A stretch of DNA of 64,000 nt, from positions 484,501 to 548,500 of the forward strand of contig JARFJB010001603.1 in NCBI GenBank assembly GCA_036346205.1, read 5' to 3'. Shown piece after piece: positions 1-11,426 of this stretch. A program made the position numbers and the translations under genes. Positions within the stretch are counted from its first letter, which is position 1, and the number at the start of each line of letters is the position of its first letter. This DNA is from Vesta saturnalis (Eukaryota; Arthropoda; Insecta; Coleoptera; Lampyridae). The notes beneath the pieces were generated by a model. The model ran no database searches. It was not told where the DNA came from and was given only the letters and a program-made list of their open reading frames with translations.

Positions 1-372
1 AATGTTAAGACTTGCTTTCGTGATGAAATTTGCCGCGTCGTTCTTTTCTTGGCTATTACGTACCCATGAAAGTAATTAACCAGAAATGCGTCCATTTAAG
101 TCGTAGCTATGTGGAATTGAACACAACATTGCTGCTGTCGAATCCACGGACAAGACCTAACGAAAACTAAACAACATTTAAATGTATTTTTACTAAAATT
201 TTGATACCAAACAATGGGGGTCTTATTCCAACTGTATTATATAACCAGAAGAATCTGAATGCATATCACTGTTTGAATCCGATTCTCCTAGTGCTATAAT
301 AGCACGTGGAATATTTTCAATCAAAAAAGCTCCCTTATGTTTTTCCCAATTATTTGAAATAATCTTTTCCGT
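1..372. other. no recognisable feature
   Basis: I see no coding similarity, repeat structure or terminal repeat in this stretch. The short reading frame on - at 223-405 has no motif that I recognise. Confidence 0.5.
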
Positions 373-1545
373 GTGCGAACAAAAATTTTGCCCATTGTAG
401 AACATCTGAATAAAGCCTCATGCCATAATTTCTGTACCCTACCTTTCGATGGAATTTCTAAAACCAAGACCACAGACCACCGGAATTATCCAACAATGAC
501 CCATTTCTTAGCCCATTTCACCCAACCAAATATTACAAATTCCGCTTCAGGACTAGACGGACTTAGCCGACAAATACTTAAGAATCTACCACCAAACGCC
601 ATTAGACAGTTAGCCCAAATATACAACAGATGTCCGCATAATAGCTAAACCTAGATCCGACCCTTCCTATCCTTCATCCTATAGACCGATCTCCATTTTA
701 AGTTGTATGGGCAAATGTCTAGAAACCATCCTGTTCTGAAGGTTAAGAGACCATTTCGAAGCCCTAGACACCACCTCGAAGCCCATGACATCTTACATAA
801 GAGCCAGTTCAGCTTCAGACCAAACCGTTCATGCCAAGATCCCCTCGCGAAACTTTATACAGAATGCTCCAAATCATTAAACTGCCATGACTGTTGCCTC
901 GTAGTTTTCCGAGACATAAAACAAGCGTCTGGCACGCAGGATTATTACACAAACTACGACAGCTAGGTTTTCTGACCGCATTCGTCCTATTCCTCTCATA
1001 TCTGAGAGGCAGATGTGTGAACGTACGAGTAGGTTCTTCTACCTCCCCGACATTTCATCCAACCGCTGGAGTACCGCAAAGTTCGACACTAGCACCTATT
1101 CTTCAAGAGGTTAATAACACTACAAACCAAATATACAAATCGCATGGTAAACGGTGACACGATCCCAACCAAACAAATTCCACAAATCCCATTCTGCATT
1201 AAACAACGACTAAACGACCTTCTAGGGGAGTTCGAAGAGCATCTCGACAATACTGCATACATCTTAAAATAACCTCAATCCCCCAAGATTAAATTACTAC
1301 GACCACCGCAACAAAAAAAGGACAGCTCTATCAATGCTACATTGCAACCTACTACACTATAACCTATTATTTCTCAATCACTTTAAATATATACAATTTT
1401 TCCCACAAAACAAACGCATCAAAATTGTTAGCACTTGCAATACACAAATAAATACAACACAATTAGGACTGAAGAGAGAGAGAAGATCCCTAAACCGTCC
1501 AAGGATCAGAAATGGAAAAAAAAATTAGAAAAATTGCCAAAAAAA
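373..1545 (+). mobile_element. Jockey-like non-LTR retrotransposon (LINE), decayed reverse transcriptase
   Basis: Broken pieces of a LINE reverse transcriptase lie in order across three frames. At 540-630 is the linker with SASGLDGLSRQILK. At 675-720 is the RT motif-1 segment (SYRPISILSCMGKCLE). At 800-965 is a segment with SQFSFRPNRSC. At 960-1090 comes LGFLTAFVLFL followed by the AGVPQSSTLAP box, which in intact copies is GVPQGSVLSP. The YADD catalytic box is missing. Right after the AGVPQ box the sequence jumps to non-coding DNA and an A-rich end near 1510-1570, so the C-terminal half of RT has been deleted. The copy has several frameshifts and cannot encode a working enzyme. Jockey or a close clade is my best reading. 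Confidence 0.75.
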
Positions 1546-1624
1546 AAATAATCGATTTAAAAAAAAAAGAAAGAAAATTAATTTAGTTGCACACAAAATG
1601 TCGCTAAAATATTTTTATAAAGTG

Positions 1625-2410
1625 TTATTTCGACTGAAGATGCAGTAGCATTTTTACGAAAGAATGGATTGTTACCAAATCTGGAAGATATTGCGCTATC
1701 TATGTGGTGCGGAAATACAAGAAAGACGGAAAAGATATCGCGGTGGTGAATACAGACCAATTTTCCGTTGCACAAGATCAGTCATACATAGGAATTGTTT
1801 TTCCATTACACAGACCTCAATGGAAAAATGAATTGCAAGTTAACTTTGTGTGAAATATTAGAATTAATATTCCTCCTCATTTGGATATTCATTTCGACAC
1901 AGCAATAAAATTAACGGGAAAAAGAAGAGAAACTGTTTGCGATTGGCATAGCTTGTGTAGAGAAGTGCGTTCATCAGTGGTGTCTGTTATCGCCATGGTC
2001 AGCTTCCAGGTACTACAAAATACCCTGTTCAAATTGATAAGCCAGAAAAAATATAACAGATAGAATGTTAAATGAAAATCTGCAGCAGGCTCAGAAGAAA
2101 GCGATGTTGAAGTTGAAAACAATCGAACTTATGGACGTAGCATTGACGGTCCGTGCGCCTTCGGTTTAAAGCTTAAAGAGGAGGTTGGATATTTATGTGT
2201 TGAACGAAGGGATAGAGCTACCTTAGTTCCTATAATACAAAGAGAGATTGGAGTTGGATTATCGATTAATTCTGATACACGGCCAGCGTGTGCTAATTGG
2301 GGTACCTGCATTCCACTGTGAATCGTCAAGAGCATTATAGAGATCCACAAACAAAAGCCAATACTCAAGGTATCAAGAGATCCTGGTTAGACGCAAAATT
2401 AAAAATAAGC
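1625..2410 (+). pseudogene. Merlin / IS1595-like (ISXO2-like) DDE transposase remnant
   Basis: The stretch reads as a decayed ISXO2-like transposase in shifting frames. The N-terminus is near 1648 (FLRKNGLLPNLEDIA). At 1715-1800 is a damaged zinc-ribbon region (KRYRGGEYRP.FRCTRS). A helix-turn-helix-like segment follows at 1900-1980 (KRRETVCDWHSLCREV). The catalytic core is at 2150-2350, with GPCAFGLKL, VERRDRATLVPIIQRE and a damaged SD(E)-type box at INSDTRPACANWG, then STVN. The tail near 2370-2400 reads IKRSWLDAKLK. Motif order matches the IS1595/Merlin superfamily as I know it. Multiple frameshifts and the altered active-site segment make it dead. Terminal inverted repeats were not found. 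Confidence 0.65.
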
Positions 2411-3720
2411 CGCACAGTAGACGAGATAGAAAGCAAAGTGGAGGCAAATGAAGAAAAAGTATTACAATGAGAACAAAATATTAGTAAAAATAAAGAAGCT
2501 ATTTTTACATTGCAGGAACAATTGTATGAAAAAGAAAGAACTGTAGGAAAAGAAAGGACAACAGTAGTATACAGATCAGAACCCTGGGCACCACAACGAC
2601 CAAAAAAGTCTGATGAAATATAAGGACCATTCACCCAATGAATTTCATAGATGCATTAGAAAATTATCTTAACCAAGCGGAAACAAGCGAAGGAGGAAAA
2701 ATTAGAGCAGTCATGGATTTATTGGAAGGAAACGCCAAGGCATGGTCGGAATTGCATCGTTTCGATTGGACGGATTTTGCTCAATTTACAGAAGATTTCA
2801 TAAAGCAATTTTGGATTAAATTAAGGTTGGCCACACCGCGATTGTACAACCCAAGGCAGGGAAAGTATGTAGACCACGTCTGGTTTTGGGTTAGCAAGAC
2901 TACATATTTACAGCCACCCATTGAAGAAGAACATCTAATAGAAACATCAGTTAGGCATTTTACAGAGGATAAAATATATTAATTATTCGGAGCCAAAACT
3001 ATTGATTAACTCATTAATATTCTGGAAATAATACAATCTGCAAATTATGAAGATAGATCTACAGGATTTTACAACCGCAGGAGCGACTAAAATCGAAAGA
3101 ATGCCCGACCATGCAATGAAGCGACGGATAATAGAAGAAATGTGATCTTCGCGAACTACCACAAAGGAAGATTCCAAGAAAGTGATGATGAGGATTGAGG
3201 AGAGTCCCACCAAGACAAAGAAACGAAGAGAAGAGACAGCGAATCAGTTCTAGGGTAGAAGAGAGAGAGAGAGAGAGAGAGATCAGAAGCATGGAAAACT
3301 AAGTTATTGGTCGGAAGTCCATGCCTACAGAAGTGATTTATAAAGAGGAACAAACACAACTACGTAATTTTTTGAAAGTATATTACCAAAACTGTCTGAA
3401 AAAATCGTTAAATATTTGAAATATCAATGACCAAAACGACGAAGAAGAGCAAAATCGCCAAGTGAAGGAATAAACTATCCGTAAGAAAATTTTACTGCGT
3501 AATATGAAGAAGAAACGACTTAACACCTAGTTTTGAAAGGAGAGTTGGTGGGGGTTAGTCAACACATACTGATAGATACCGAAAGTCAAATAAGCGTTAT
3601 TTCGGAAAATGTGTTTATTAAGTTAAAGGAAAATAATCCTAAATTAATAGTGATACAAGGAGTGACGGGAAAGGTCGTCAAAGTGACGCAATAAGTATTA
3701 ATCGATATGAGGGCACTGTA
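2395..3720 (+). mobile_element. LTR retrotransposon remnant: gag and aspartic protease
   Basis: A coiled, charged gag N-terminus is readable at about 2395-2620 (EKERTVGKERTTVVYR, EPWAPQRPKKSDE). The ORF at 2638-2982 follows. It reads as a capsid-like domain (ALENYLNQAETSEGGKIRAV, then LLEGNAKAWSELH and FTEDFIKQFW), typical of gag proteins. After a decayed 3-3.5 kb section, the frame at 3535-3720 holds a retropepsin-like stretch with LIDTESQISVIS. Here the active-site D-T/S-G is changed to D-T-E, so the protease would be inactive. A stop interrupts it at about 3692. No RT or integrase is present and no LTR pair was identified. Ty3/gypsy or a related clade is likely, but the clade is inference. 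Confidence 0.65.
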
Positions 3721-3868
3721 ACGGGTGACAAAAATTGCAAATTTCGCTCTAAGTTGTATGTTATTTTAGTTATATGTTCATTTATAGATTAACAAATGAT
3801 TGTTGTTTATATATAAGTTGATTTAATATTGACACGAGAATCTTGAATTTACTTCAATAAGTTATGTA

Positions 3869-3996
3869 CATAATAAAATACTTATCTTTTTTGGTTTTGT
3901 TTTTAATGGTGTACCTTAAATTATACAATCTAAACGTTTCGATAACACTTACAGTTATCTTCGTCAGTAGTAATGTTTGTTAAAAATTGTTAAAGA
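3869..3996 (+). repeat. dispersed repeat, copy 1 (partner at 54170-54290)
   Basis: About 125 bp, near identical and in the same orientation as 54170-54290. It contains the short hairpin CGATAAC...GTTATC within AAACGTTTCGATAACACTT and a CTTCGTCAGTAGTAAT tail. This style of hairpin is common in 3' parts of insect retroelements, but I cannot name the family. Confidence 0.8.
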
Positions 3997-4007
3997 TGTA
4001 GTAAACA

Positions 4008-4063
4008 ATTTTGTCAAATTTGAAAAATTAAAACATGTTTTAATTTTTCAAATTTGACAAAAT
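4008..4063. repeat. perfect 56-bp palindrome
   Basis: Two 28-base arms (4008-4035 and 4036-4063) are exact reverse complements with no spacer; the centre reads AAAACATGTTTT. Symmetry stops abruptly on both sides (4007 A versus 4064 G). It lies a few bases downstream of dispersed repeat copy 1. Confidence 0.95.
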
Positions 4064-5200
4064 GCTCAGGTTTTAGTTCTCGGAAACTTAGGTCGCTTGA
4101 CTTGCCGCTTTGAGGTCGGTGTGTTTCCAGTGACCGTTCTACTGCTGCTCGTATTCGCTTCGCTGTGGTTGTCGAACTGTGGAATAAAAATATGTAAATG
4201 CCTTCACTTGTCAAGTTTCAAGCAAATACTTAGTGATCACATTTAGTTTGTTATGGATTAACAAGTATTAACTTTCGGATTGACGGGTAAAAGCGTTCAC
4301 TTGTTTTTATTCACCCGACCCAATGTAAGAAATATTGATTTTGGTGCTACGGCATATTAAATTTTCATGCAGTTTTAACTTAAGGTTTTATTAAACACTT
4401 AGAGTTGAAATTAATAATTTTATCAATATTTGTATTTACATAAATAATATTTTTAAGTTAAACTACAACTTTAAATAAAATCTGGTGCACTAAAAACGGG
4501 AAAATAATTATTAAGACACATTATGAGACTTTCTAAAGATTCTAACCTCTTTAAAAATTAACAATTAATTTAAAACGTGGGATGTAGGTTAAAATATTTT
4601 TTTAGCGAACTTGCGCCCCCACGTTTTTATTTTGAATTGTTAAATGTTCCAGAGGTCAGGATATCTCAGAAATATGTTTACCTATACTTTCTATTTTTTG
4701 GTTCTTAGTTTTTCGCTTGACTAGTATTACCTCTACTCTACGACTGCAACATTAAATTCAGGATAAAAAGACCTTTAAAACGAGGTATCACTTGATCTCC
4801 TTCTAATTTAAAATTTTTAAAAGCAGCTCTCCCCCTCGCTCAGGGGTTGATACTGTGGGGTTAAACATAAAATATGATAACATAATATTTTCACGGAAAC
4901 CTAAAATATATGCGGAAAGTTTTGTAAGAATCGGTCGAGTAGAAGTAGTTCAAAAAGCTATTGCAAGATTAAAAACAAACAATAAACAACTATACAGGTC
5001 GAGCGATATTAAATAAAATCGTTTATTAATAATTAAATCCTTATTTTAAATTTTTGTTAATATTTAACTTTTTTTTTTGTAAATAAAGAATTGCATTTTT
5101 TAAACCAAATCCGAATATTATGCAGTATTCGTAAATCGCCAAGCTTGTCTATAAACATGAAAACTTGTCCAGACTTGCATTTTTCCAGTTCGGACTCGAA
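4064..5200. other. AT-rich non-coding DNA
   Basis: No convincing coding potential. The - strand frame at 4014-4214 is mostly a translation of the palindrome and its flank. There are a few poly-T/poly-A tracts and no clear terminal repeats. Confidence 0.5.
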
Positions 5201-5212
5201 AGGTTCACGGGG

Positions 5213-5390
5213 TATAAATTAAAACAACGAAAGGGGTTAGCTAATCAGTTCTTGTTATTCACACAAGAAAACGGAAGATACATTATAAATTAGACGTGTT
5301 TTAAAGTGGTAGAAAGAAAATATTCGATTCGATCAAGTGTTTTATATTTTTGTTATTGTGTTGGTGTGGAAATTAAATTAAGGGTGAATG
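5213..5390 (+). promoter_or_regulatory. candidate core promoter and first exon
   Basis: A TATAAA box (5213-5218, in GGGTATAAATTAAAA) lies 34 bp upstream of a canonical insect initiator TCAGTT (5245-5250). The following 140 bp end in ATG immediately followed by a strong splice donor, GTAAGTATT (ATG at 5388-5390). This is the layout of a small host gene whose first exon carries the 5' UTR and only the start codon, as seen in several insect cuticle-type genes. No matching downstream exon was found before the next repeats, so the gene could be dead, the call could be wrong, or the exon could be one I cannot read. Confidence 0.4.
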
Positions 5391-5873
5391 GTAAGTATTA
5401 TATTATATTATACCAAAAATAATATAAATAATTGGACATATTCTAATAAAGTAAAAAAATCCAAGATTAGTTTTTTTATGGCATATCAAAGTTTATTTTA
5501 AAAATTTTGTCAATGTAAATAGTCACCCTTTATATTATTATACAATAGTTACATAGTTAGATTCTACGTAAAACTCGAGGATAATCTCTTAAGATTTAAT
5601 GGCTTTTGGGATATTTTAATTTTCATTATTTCAAATAATATAGCTTTTAACTGTTAAAATTTAAATCAAATATTATGCAAATTTTGTTATGCCAAGTCAT
5701 TGCCTATAAAAATTCAAATTAAATAATAAATGTCTTGTTTATAGGAAAAAAATGCAAATGTAATTTCTGAAATAAAAATTTCTTAAAACCCATTTAAAAT
5801 AGGTATAGGATATTAAATATACAAAAATCTAGGTAATTAGACTTTTACGTGTTACCTTAATAGATAATAATAT
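5391..5873. other. AT-rich non-coding DNA
   Basis: No features recognised. If the 5.2-kb promoter is real, this is its first intron. Confidence 0.4.
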
Positions 5874-6000
5874 ACAGGGTGTTTCATTCAAATTACCGAA
5901 GTTGACGTCTCTTTCCGGTATAGCCGGTAGTGCCAAAACTCAAAATATTTTATTCGTCTATCATCCAACGATCTCACCACGTTTATTTTTTTAATGTTTT
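5874..6000 (+). mobile_element. solo terminus of an ACAGGGTGT-type Tc1/mariner-superfamily element
   Basis: Starts TATACAGGGTGTTTCATTC, the same outer terminus that bounds the elements at 16-24 kb and 32-34 kb, preceded by TA. No partner end was found, so I treat it as an isolated end or a very decayed copy. Confidence 0.5.
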
Positions 6001-6074
6001 CTGAGTCTAGTACATCTTAATACATTTTATATTGATCTAGCATATTAGCGTATATTAGCTTCACTTGCTTAATT

Positions 6075-9000
6075 CTAGGAACCACAGAAGAGAAAACGAC
6101 CTTCTGGCGCAAAATTTAGGGAGCAAAAAAAGTTAGAGCCCAAAAAAGGGAGAGAAGATGGCTGGCAAAATGAAAGATTTCTTGGCGAAAACTCCATTTT
6201 CCAATGCAGAAACAGAAGCTTTAGAGAGTCAATGTTCTGAAGCGGTCGCTGCTTCACCTGTTCCTGCACTTGAACCATCTACGAGTACATCAACTCTCAG
6301 TGAAAACGTAGAATCGGTCGAACCCACCGGCTCAACAATAGAGGCTACAAGTGAAGCCGAAACCGAAGCCTAGACTGAAATGAGCCCTGAGATGATAAGT
6401 ACCATTCTTCTATCAGAGGATCCTGGTCTGTGACCTAGAACCATTAACAACGAGAAAGTCAGAAGGTTGGTTGAGCGAGGACCTCCTTTGATAGGACGCA
6501 ATTATGAATTTCCTACAAATCGAGACAAAAGAAAATTTCCAAGTACGTACTTTGTCAGAAAACTGGAGAATGGTGAAACAACAGAGAAAATTTGGCTTAT
6601 TTATTCAGTTTCAAAAAACTCTATATTTTGCTTTTGTTGTAAGGTTTTCGGTAAAACTATCAATACTTTTTCTGATTTAAATGGTTTTTCTGATTGGCAA
6701 CACTTATCGTTGGCAAAAAGACATGAAACATCAATTGTACATAATGTTCATGTGAATACATGGATGAGTTTGAAAAAATGTTAAAATTATCTACTACTGT
6801 AAACGATCATCATTTACGGGTTTTAGAAACCGAAAAAAAATATTGGCATGATGTTCTGGAAAGAATTGTTGCAGTCGTAAAATTTTTTTCCCGACAATGT
6901 CTAGCATCTCAGGGTTCTTCTAAAATACTTTTTCAACATGATAACGGAAATTTTCTTAAGGCTGTCGAGATGATTTCCTCATTTGATCCTGTGATGAGAG
7001 AACACCTTAGTAAAGTGCAAAACTCCCAGGAAAATTCTTTAAAAAAAACTCATTATTTAGGCTATCAAATTCAAAACGAAATTGTAGAATTAATGTCTTC
7101 TAAAGTAAAAAATAATATTTTAAATATGGTACACAGTTCAAAATATTATTCAATAATTATGGACTGTACGCCAGATACAAGTCACACAGAACAAATAAAC
7201 CTTGTTTTGCGTTATGTGGTGTTAAATCATGATTGTAAAAAAGTTCAAACACAAGAGAGTTTTTAGCTTTTAGCCCAATATTCGATTCTACAGGAGAAGG
7301 ACTATTTAATTTTGTAGTTGAACTTTACGAAATTTAAATTTAGATATTAAAGACATGAGAGGTCAAGGGTATGATAACGGTGCCGATATGCGTAAAGCAT
7401 ATTGGCTTACAAAACTATACTGACGCTAATCCTCGAGCTTTTTTGCCATGCGCTGCAATAGCTTAAATTTAGCAGTAAATGATACTGCTAAAGTATCAAA
7501 TGAAACAGTAAACTTTTTAATATAGTACAAGAACTCTACGTTTTTTCTCCTCCACAAAAGATGGGATTTTATTTAAAAAATGTTCCTGAATTAAATCTAA
7601 AACCCTAAGTGATACTAGATGGTCAAGTAGGGTAGATGCTATAAAGCCATTAAAATTTCATTTAATTAAAATTTGTGAGAGTCTTCTAGAAATAGCGGAT
7701 AACGATACTTTTAACATAGAAAGTAGGCATAAAGCAAGTTCTTTACTATTAAATATCCAATTATTTAAATTTATTTGTAGTGTAATTATTTGGTATGATG
7801 TTTTATTTCAGATTAATATTGTAAGCAAAATGATGCAAAGTGTAACAATTGACATTAAAGTATGTCAAAACCATTTAAAGAATTTAGTCGTAAATTATAG
7901 AAATGATAATTTCTTTGAAGAAATAATTGCTCAAGCGGCAAAATTAGCCGCCGATCTTGAGATAGAGCAAGATTTTCCCGCAATCAATACTACTAGACGA
8001 AAATATAAACCAAAGTTTTTTGATTATGAACATAGGGATGAAGCACCTCAAAATGCCAAAACCGCGTTTAAAGTTAATTTTTTTTTAAGAATAATTGATC
8101 AAGTACTAAGTTCTTTAAATAGTAGATTTGATATGATTTCTAATTATGACAATTGTAACAAACTTTTTTTGTGGTTGTACAAAAAAAATACGTTAATCTA
8201 AAATCATTAATTTATTTGGCATAATATTAGAAAAGTTTTAATTATTATTATGTAGAATTGAAAGCTGGCAACTTAAATTGCATTTTCTAGAACAAATCTT
8301 TTGGGTGTAATATTACATAAATAGTTTTAGTTCCCTTTCTTAAAAAATTGGATTTATATTATTGTATTCGCGCAAGCGTGAATATTATATATACTTGAGT
8401 TATTCAGAAAGCTTTTGTAATTCAGTTAATGCTGACTGTTAACTGCATTAAGAATGATTTTTACTTAATTTTTATATAGTGTGCCATCATATTTTGATGG
8501 TAAGTTTGTTTTCTCATTATATTTTAGCTAAAGCCTTTGCTTTTTAGGCACACAATTTTTTACACATTATTTTTTTCACATTACCACATTATTTTTTACA
8601 TTAACATTATTTTTTACATTAACATTATTTTTTACATTACACATTATTTTTTTACATTACATTATTTTTTACATTAACATTATTTTTTGTTAATTACTCA
8701 CTTTTAAGTACGCCTCTTTTATTCATTGAACTTGTATTCGTAATAATCTTTAATGGGAAGAATACAATACGTATTGATTGAAAATTTCTACAAACACATA
8801 GTTAATCGAGTTATTACAAGACTCGCAAGGATGTTGTGAAACGCTATCTTACTAGTTGACATTTCCGTATCCAAAATGAACACTGGAACCATTATACAGA
8901 GGTATTTTTATAGTAGTGAATTTTTTAGTTTTTAAGCTTAGCTTTAAAAAACTTTTTTCTTTCTCTCCTTATTATCCATAAATTTGGTAATAAACTTTAT

Positions 9001-9798
9001 TGCATATTGTTATTTTTTGTTATTATTAGAAAGCATTTAATGTTCATTAAATAGGTTTTGTTATTCCTCTCAAAGATAACATGGTGCCCGAGAATTCATT
9101 TAATTATATTTTATAATTTTTTTTTACATTGCATTTTTAGTAATTAAAGAAATGAAAATAACTAAACAGGTGAGAAACAAGACGCATTTCAGGTAGGTTA
9201 ATCAGAGCTAAATTAGAACCCTCCCTATCTCAATCTACTGATGAGCCAGCGGCACATTATCAATTAAATTGTGCTTATTATTACAATTTAATTTTTTATT
9301 ATACTTTGGCTTAAGTTAAAGCATTGCTACACAATGTTTTTGATTTTTTTAGTAATATTTTTACTTTATGTGACGATGATCTAAAGAACTGCCAAGCTCT
9401 ACAACAGAAGCTTACTGATACGGTAAAGATGGATGCTGATATTGAGGCAGATGTTTTGTTTAATGAGATTAAAGCTTTAAAGTTATTTTCAATTCCTCAT
9501 TCTTCAAATCCTCTGGATATACTGCAATATATATATTTGAACACAATTTAACCTCATCTCTGCCAAATGTTACAATTTCCTTAAGAATACTCTTAACTTT
9601 ACCAGAATCTGTGGCTTCTGGGGAGAGGTCATTTTCAAAATTAAAAATAATAAAAATGTTCTTCGATCAACTATGCATCAAGAGAGACTATCTGGGCTAG
9701 CAATATTAGCTATAGAGCAGGAGATGGTTGACAAAATCGATTGTGATGAAGTAATAAAAGAATTTGCTGCCGTTAAATCAAGAAAAACACCTATTTAA
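6075..9798 (+). mobile_element. hAT-superfamily transposase gene (ZMYM1-like / DUF4371 type), broken
   Basis: Fragments of one transposase appear in the right order. At 6080-6150 is a basic N-terminus (KRKRPSGAKFREQKK). At 6158-6373 is a Ser/Thr/Glu-rich linker. At 6467-6784 is a TTF-type zinc-finger region (FPSTYFVRKLENGE...IFCFCCKVFG, then SDWQHLSLAKRHE). The DUF4371-like region is at 6760-7266 (HYLGYQIQNEIVELM, YYSIIMDCTPDTSHTEQ). Further core is at 7570-8200 (SDTRWSSRVDAIK). The C-terminal dimerisation part is at 9324-9798 (LPESVASGERSFSKLK, RSTMHQERLSGLA). This is the typical order of ZMYM1-like hAT transposases. There are stops and frameshifts (6371, 6432, 7264, 9549) and a 1.1-kb insertion at 8202-9320, so it is inactive. 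Terminal repeats were not identified with confidence. Confidence 0.85.
8202..9320. repeat. insertion splitting the hAT gene, with a short tandem repeat
   Basis: Non-coding AT-rich DNA separates two parts of the hAT transposase that should be contiguous. At 8561-8690 it holds a short tandem array of ACATTATTTTTT units (12-21 bp periods). I could not define its boundaries or its family. Confidence 0.5.
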
Positions 9799-9894
9799 CC
9801 TAATAAAAGTTGTAGTTTTAAGTGACGGATTAAAGATGTTTTTTTTTGTTATTAATTAATAATTTATTAATTATTATTTCCAATAAAAATTAAA

Positions 9895-10341
9895 TTAAAA
9901 AAAATTTGTTTTATTATAAAATAAAAAAAAAAATTTTTTTATAACTGGATTTCGTACATTAATAAAGGGCGCCAAAATAATGTCCCGCACGCGGGCACCG
10001 CTCAGCCTTGCGGGGGCCCTGTAGGGAATCAGTTGGGGAAATTTCCCAAGCTTTATATTTTCTTTCACACATAATGTGCTCTTCAACATTGAAAAAGTAG
10101 ACCAAAGTGTAGATGGCTTTATTTGTCTCGATTTGTGTTCCAAGTACACTAGCATTATATCTTCTGTAAGTCCTTTTACCTTCTTATCAAGACACCAGTC
10201 TTTAAATGTGGAATACGTTTTTTCATAAAGTGCTTTGGATTTTGTTGGCAATAAACTGTCAATCGCTGCTTTTGCATCTTGAAGCAATTGAATAGGAATC
10301 TGCCACGTGACTACAACTTCATCTTTGTCACTACTACTCAT
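9895..10341 (-). pseudogene. truncated tyrosine-recombinase-like (Crypton-type) protein, N-terminal part
   Basis: On - the best start is the Met at 10341 (MSSSDKDEVVVTWQIP); a longer frame to 10416 adds an unconvincing hydrophobic leader. The ~100 residues that follow resemble the SAM-like N-terminal domain of tyrosine recombinases found in insect genomes (SLLPTKSKALYEKTYSTF...WCLDKK, IMLVYLEHKS, KPSTLWSTFSMLKS). The catalytic domain is absent. After about residue 115 the frame runs into a GC-rich segment of other origin. It is truncated and probably non-functional. The family call is from memory of similar insect proteins. Confidence 0.55.
9960..10030. repeat. GC-rich, CpG-containing segment
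   Basis: About 70 bp of GC-rich sequence (GCCCGCACGCGGGCAC-like palindromic core, GGCGCC, GGGGGCCC) in otherwise very AT-rich DNA. It follows the end of the hAT coding region by 160 bp and may be a hAT 3' terminal region. It is also the point where the Crypton-like frame becomes foreign. Origin is inferred. Confidence 0.35.
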
Positions 10342-10963
10342 TTTTATGAAATTGTTTATAAAAACTGCACCAACACAAACAAATTTTTGCGAACAAATTA
10401 TGATTATTTTTAGCAATGGCGTCGTTTGTTTGGAAAAATGTCTGTCTCCTTAGTTACTCAACAGGTAGACTTGACCGTTTCATAATATTGATATATTTTT
10501 ATTTTTTTGAGTATATTACCTATTTAAAATCAGTTGTTGAAAAACGTTGTTTATATTTCGTATGTAAAGCTGTTTTAATGGTTTGAATGATTTTGTCTGG
10601 GCCTAACAGCCTTTCGCCATTAAAACATATGCTTCACGACTTAATATAAAAATAACTATTAATTACATATTGGTGCTATTTATTATGAAAATTATACATT
10701 ACTAGTAGTGTTAGTTTCCTATTTGATAATCTTGTACCAGTTGTTTACCAATTATATTTACACTGCTTCTCTGTTGCTATTGATTCCATATTTGAATTTT
10801 TTATAAAACTTAAATGGGTATGTCAAAAATACTGCAGATGCGTTATATTTGACTGTAAATGCTATAAAAAGAATTGATTTAAAATAGTAAGTGGAATGTA
10901 CACTGCTAGATGAGTTATCCTAGACTATTTGTAAGTTTGGAGTTTTTTTATGTACCATTTTAG

Positions 10964-11426
10964 GTAATTGTAATGGCTGCAACAAACAGACCTCAAGAGT
11001 TAGATGAAGCAGCCTTAAGACGTTTTCCAAAGCGTGTCTACGTTACTCTTCCTGATGCTGATACTAGATGTGAATTGTTAAAAAAATTATTATCAAAACA
11101 AGGTTGCACCTTAACCCCTAAGGAACTAAAACGTCTTGCCACACTCACTGAAGGTTACTCAGGTAGTGATCTAACTGCTTTAGCCAAAGATGCTGCACTA
11201 GGCCCAATTCGGGGTTAGTATCTCTACTTTAATATTTGTTAAATAATTTTGGTTTATTTTAGAATTGGATCCTGAGCAAGTAAAACAGATGGATCCTGGT
11301 TCTGTTAGAGGGATAACAATGAGCGATTTTCTTGATGCCTTAAAACGTATCAGAAAAAGCGTATCACCTCAAAGCTTAGTTGCTTATGAAAAATGGTCTT
11401 TGCAATATGGTGATGTTTCTTTATAA
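10964..11426 (+). CDS. spas: spastin, last two exons (AAA ATPase, microtubule severing)
   Basis: Exon 10964-11213 follows an acceptor (CCATTTTAG) and reads VIVMAATNRPQELDEAALRR, the second-region-of-homology segment of the AAA ATPase. KRVYVTLPDADTR and the sensor-2 region GYSGSDLTALAKDAALGPIR follow. The 49-bp intron 11214-11262 (GTTAGT...TTTTAG) splits codon GAA. Exon 11263-11426 encodes ELDPEQVKQMDPG and ends SVSPQSLVAYEKWS...YGDVSL-stop, matching the conserved C-terminus of spastin. Spastin is an AAA hexamer that severs microtubules. Both exons are intact and the splice phase is correct, so this looks like a functional gene. The Walker A/B exons are not in the upstream 10.9 kb, so the preceding intron is at least that long. 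I am very confident of the family. Confidence 0.93.

Noticed and set aside
3059..3359. Ser/Leu-rich - strand frames
   Set aside because: They are the reverse of a GAGAGA tract inside the gag-protease interval and have no domain.
9895..10416. Extended start at 10416 for the recombinase-like frame
   Set aside because: The added leader (LKIIIICSQKFVCVGAVF) is not family-like, and the Met at 10341 fits the conserved start.
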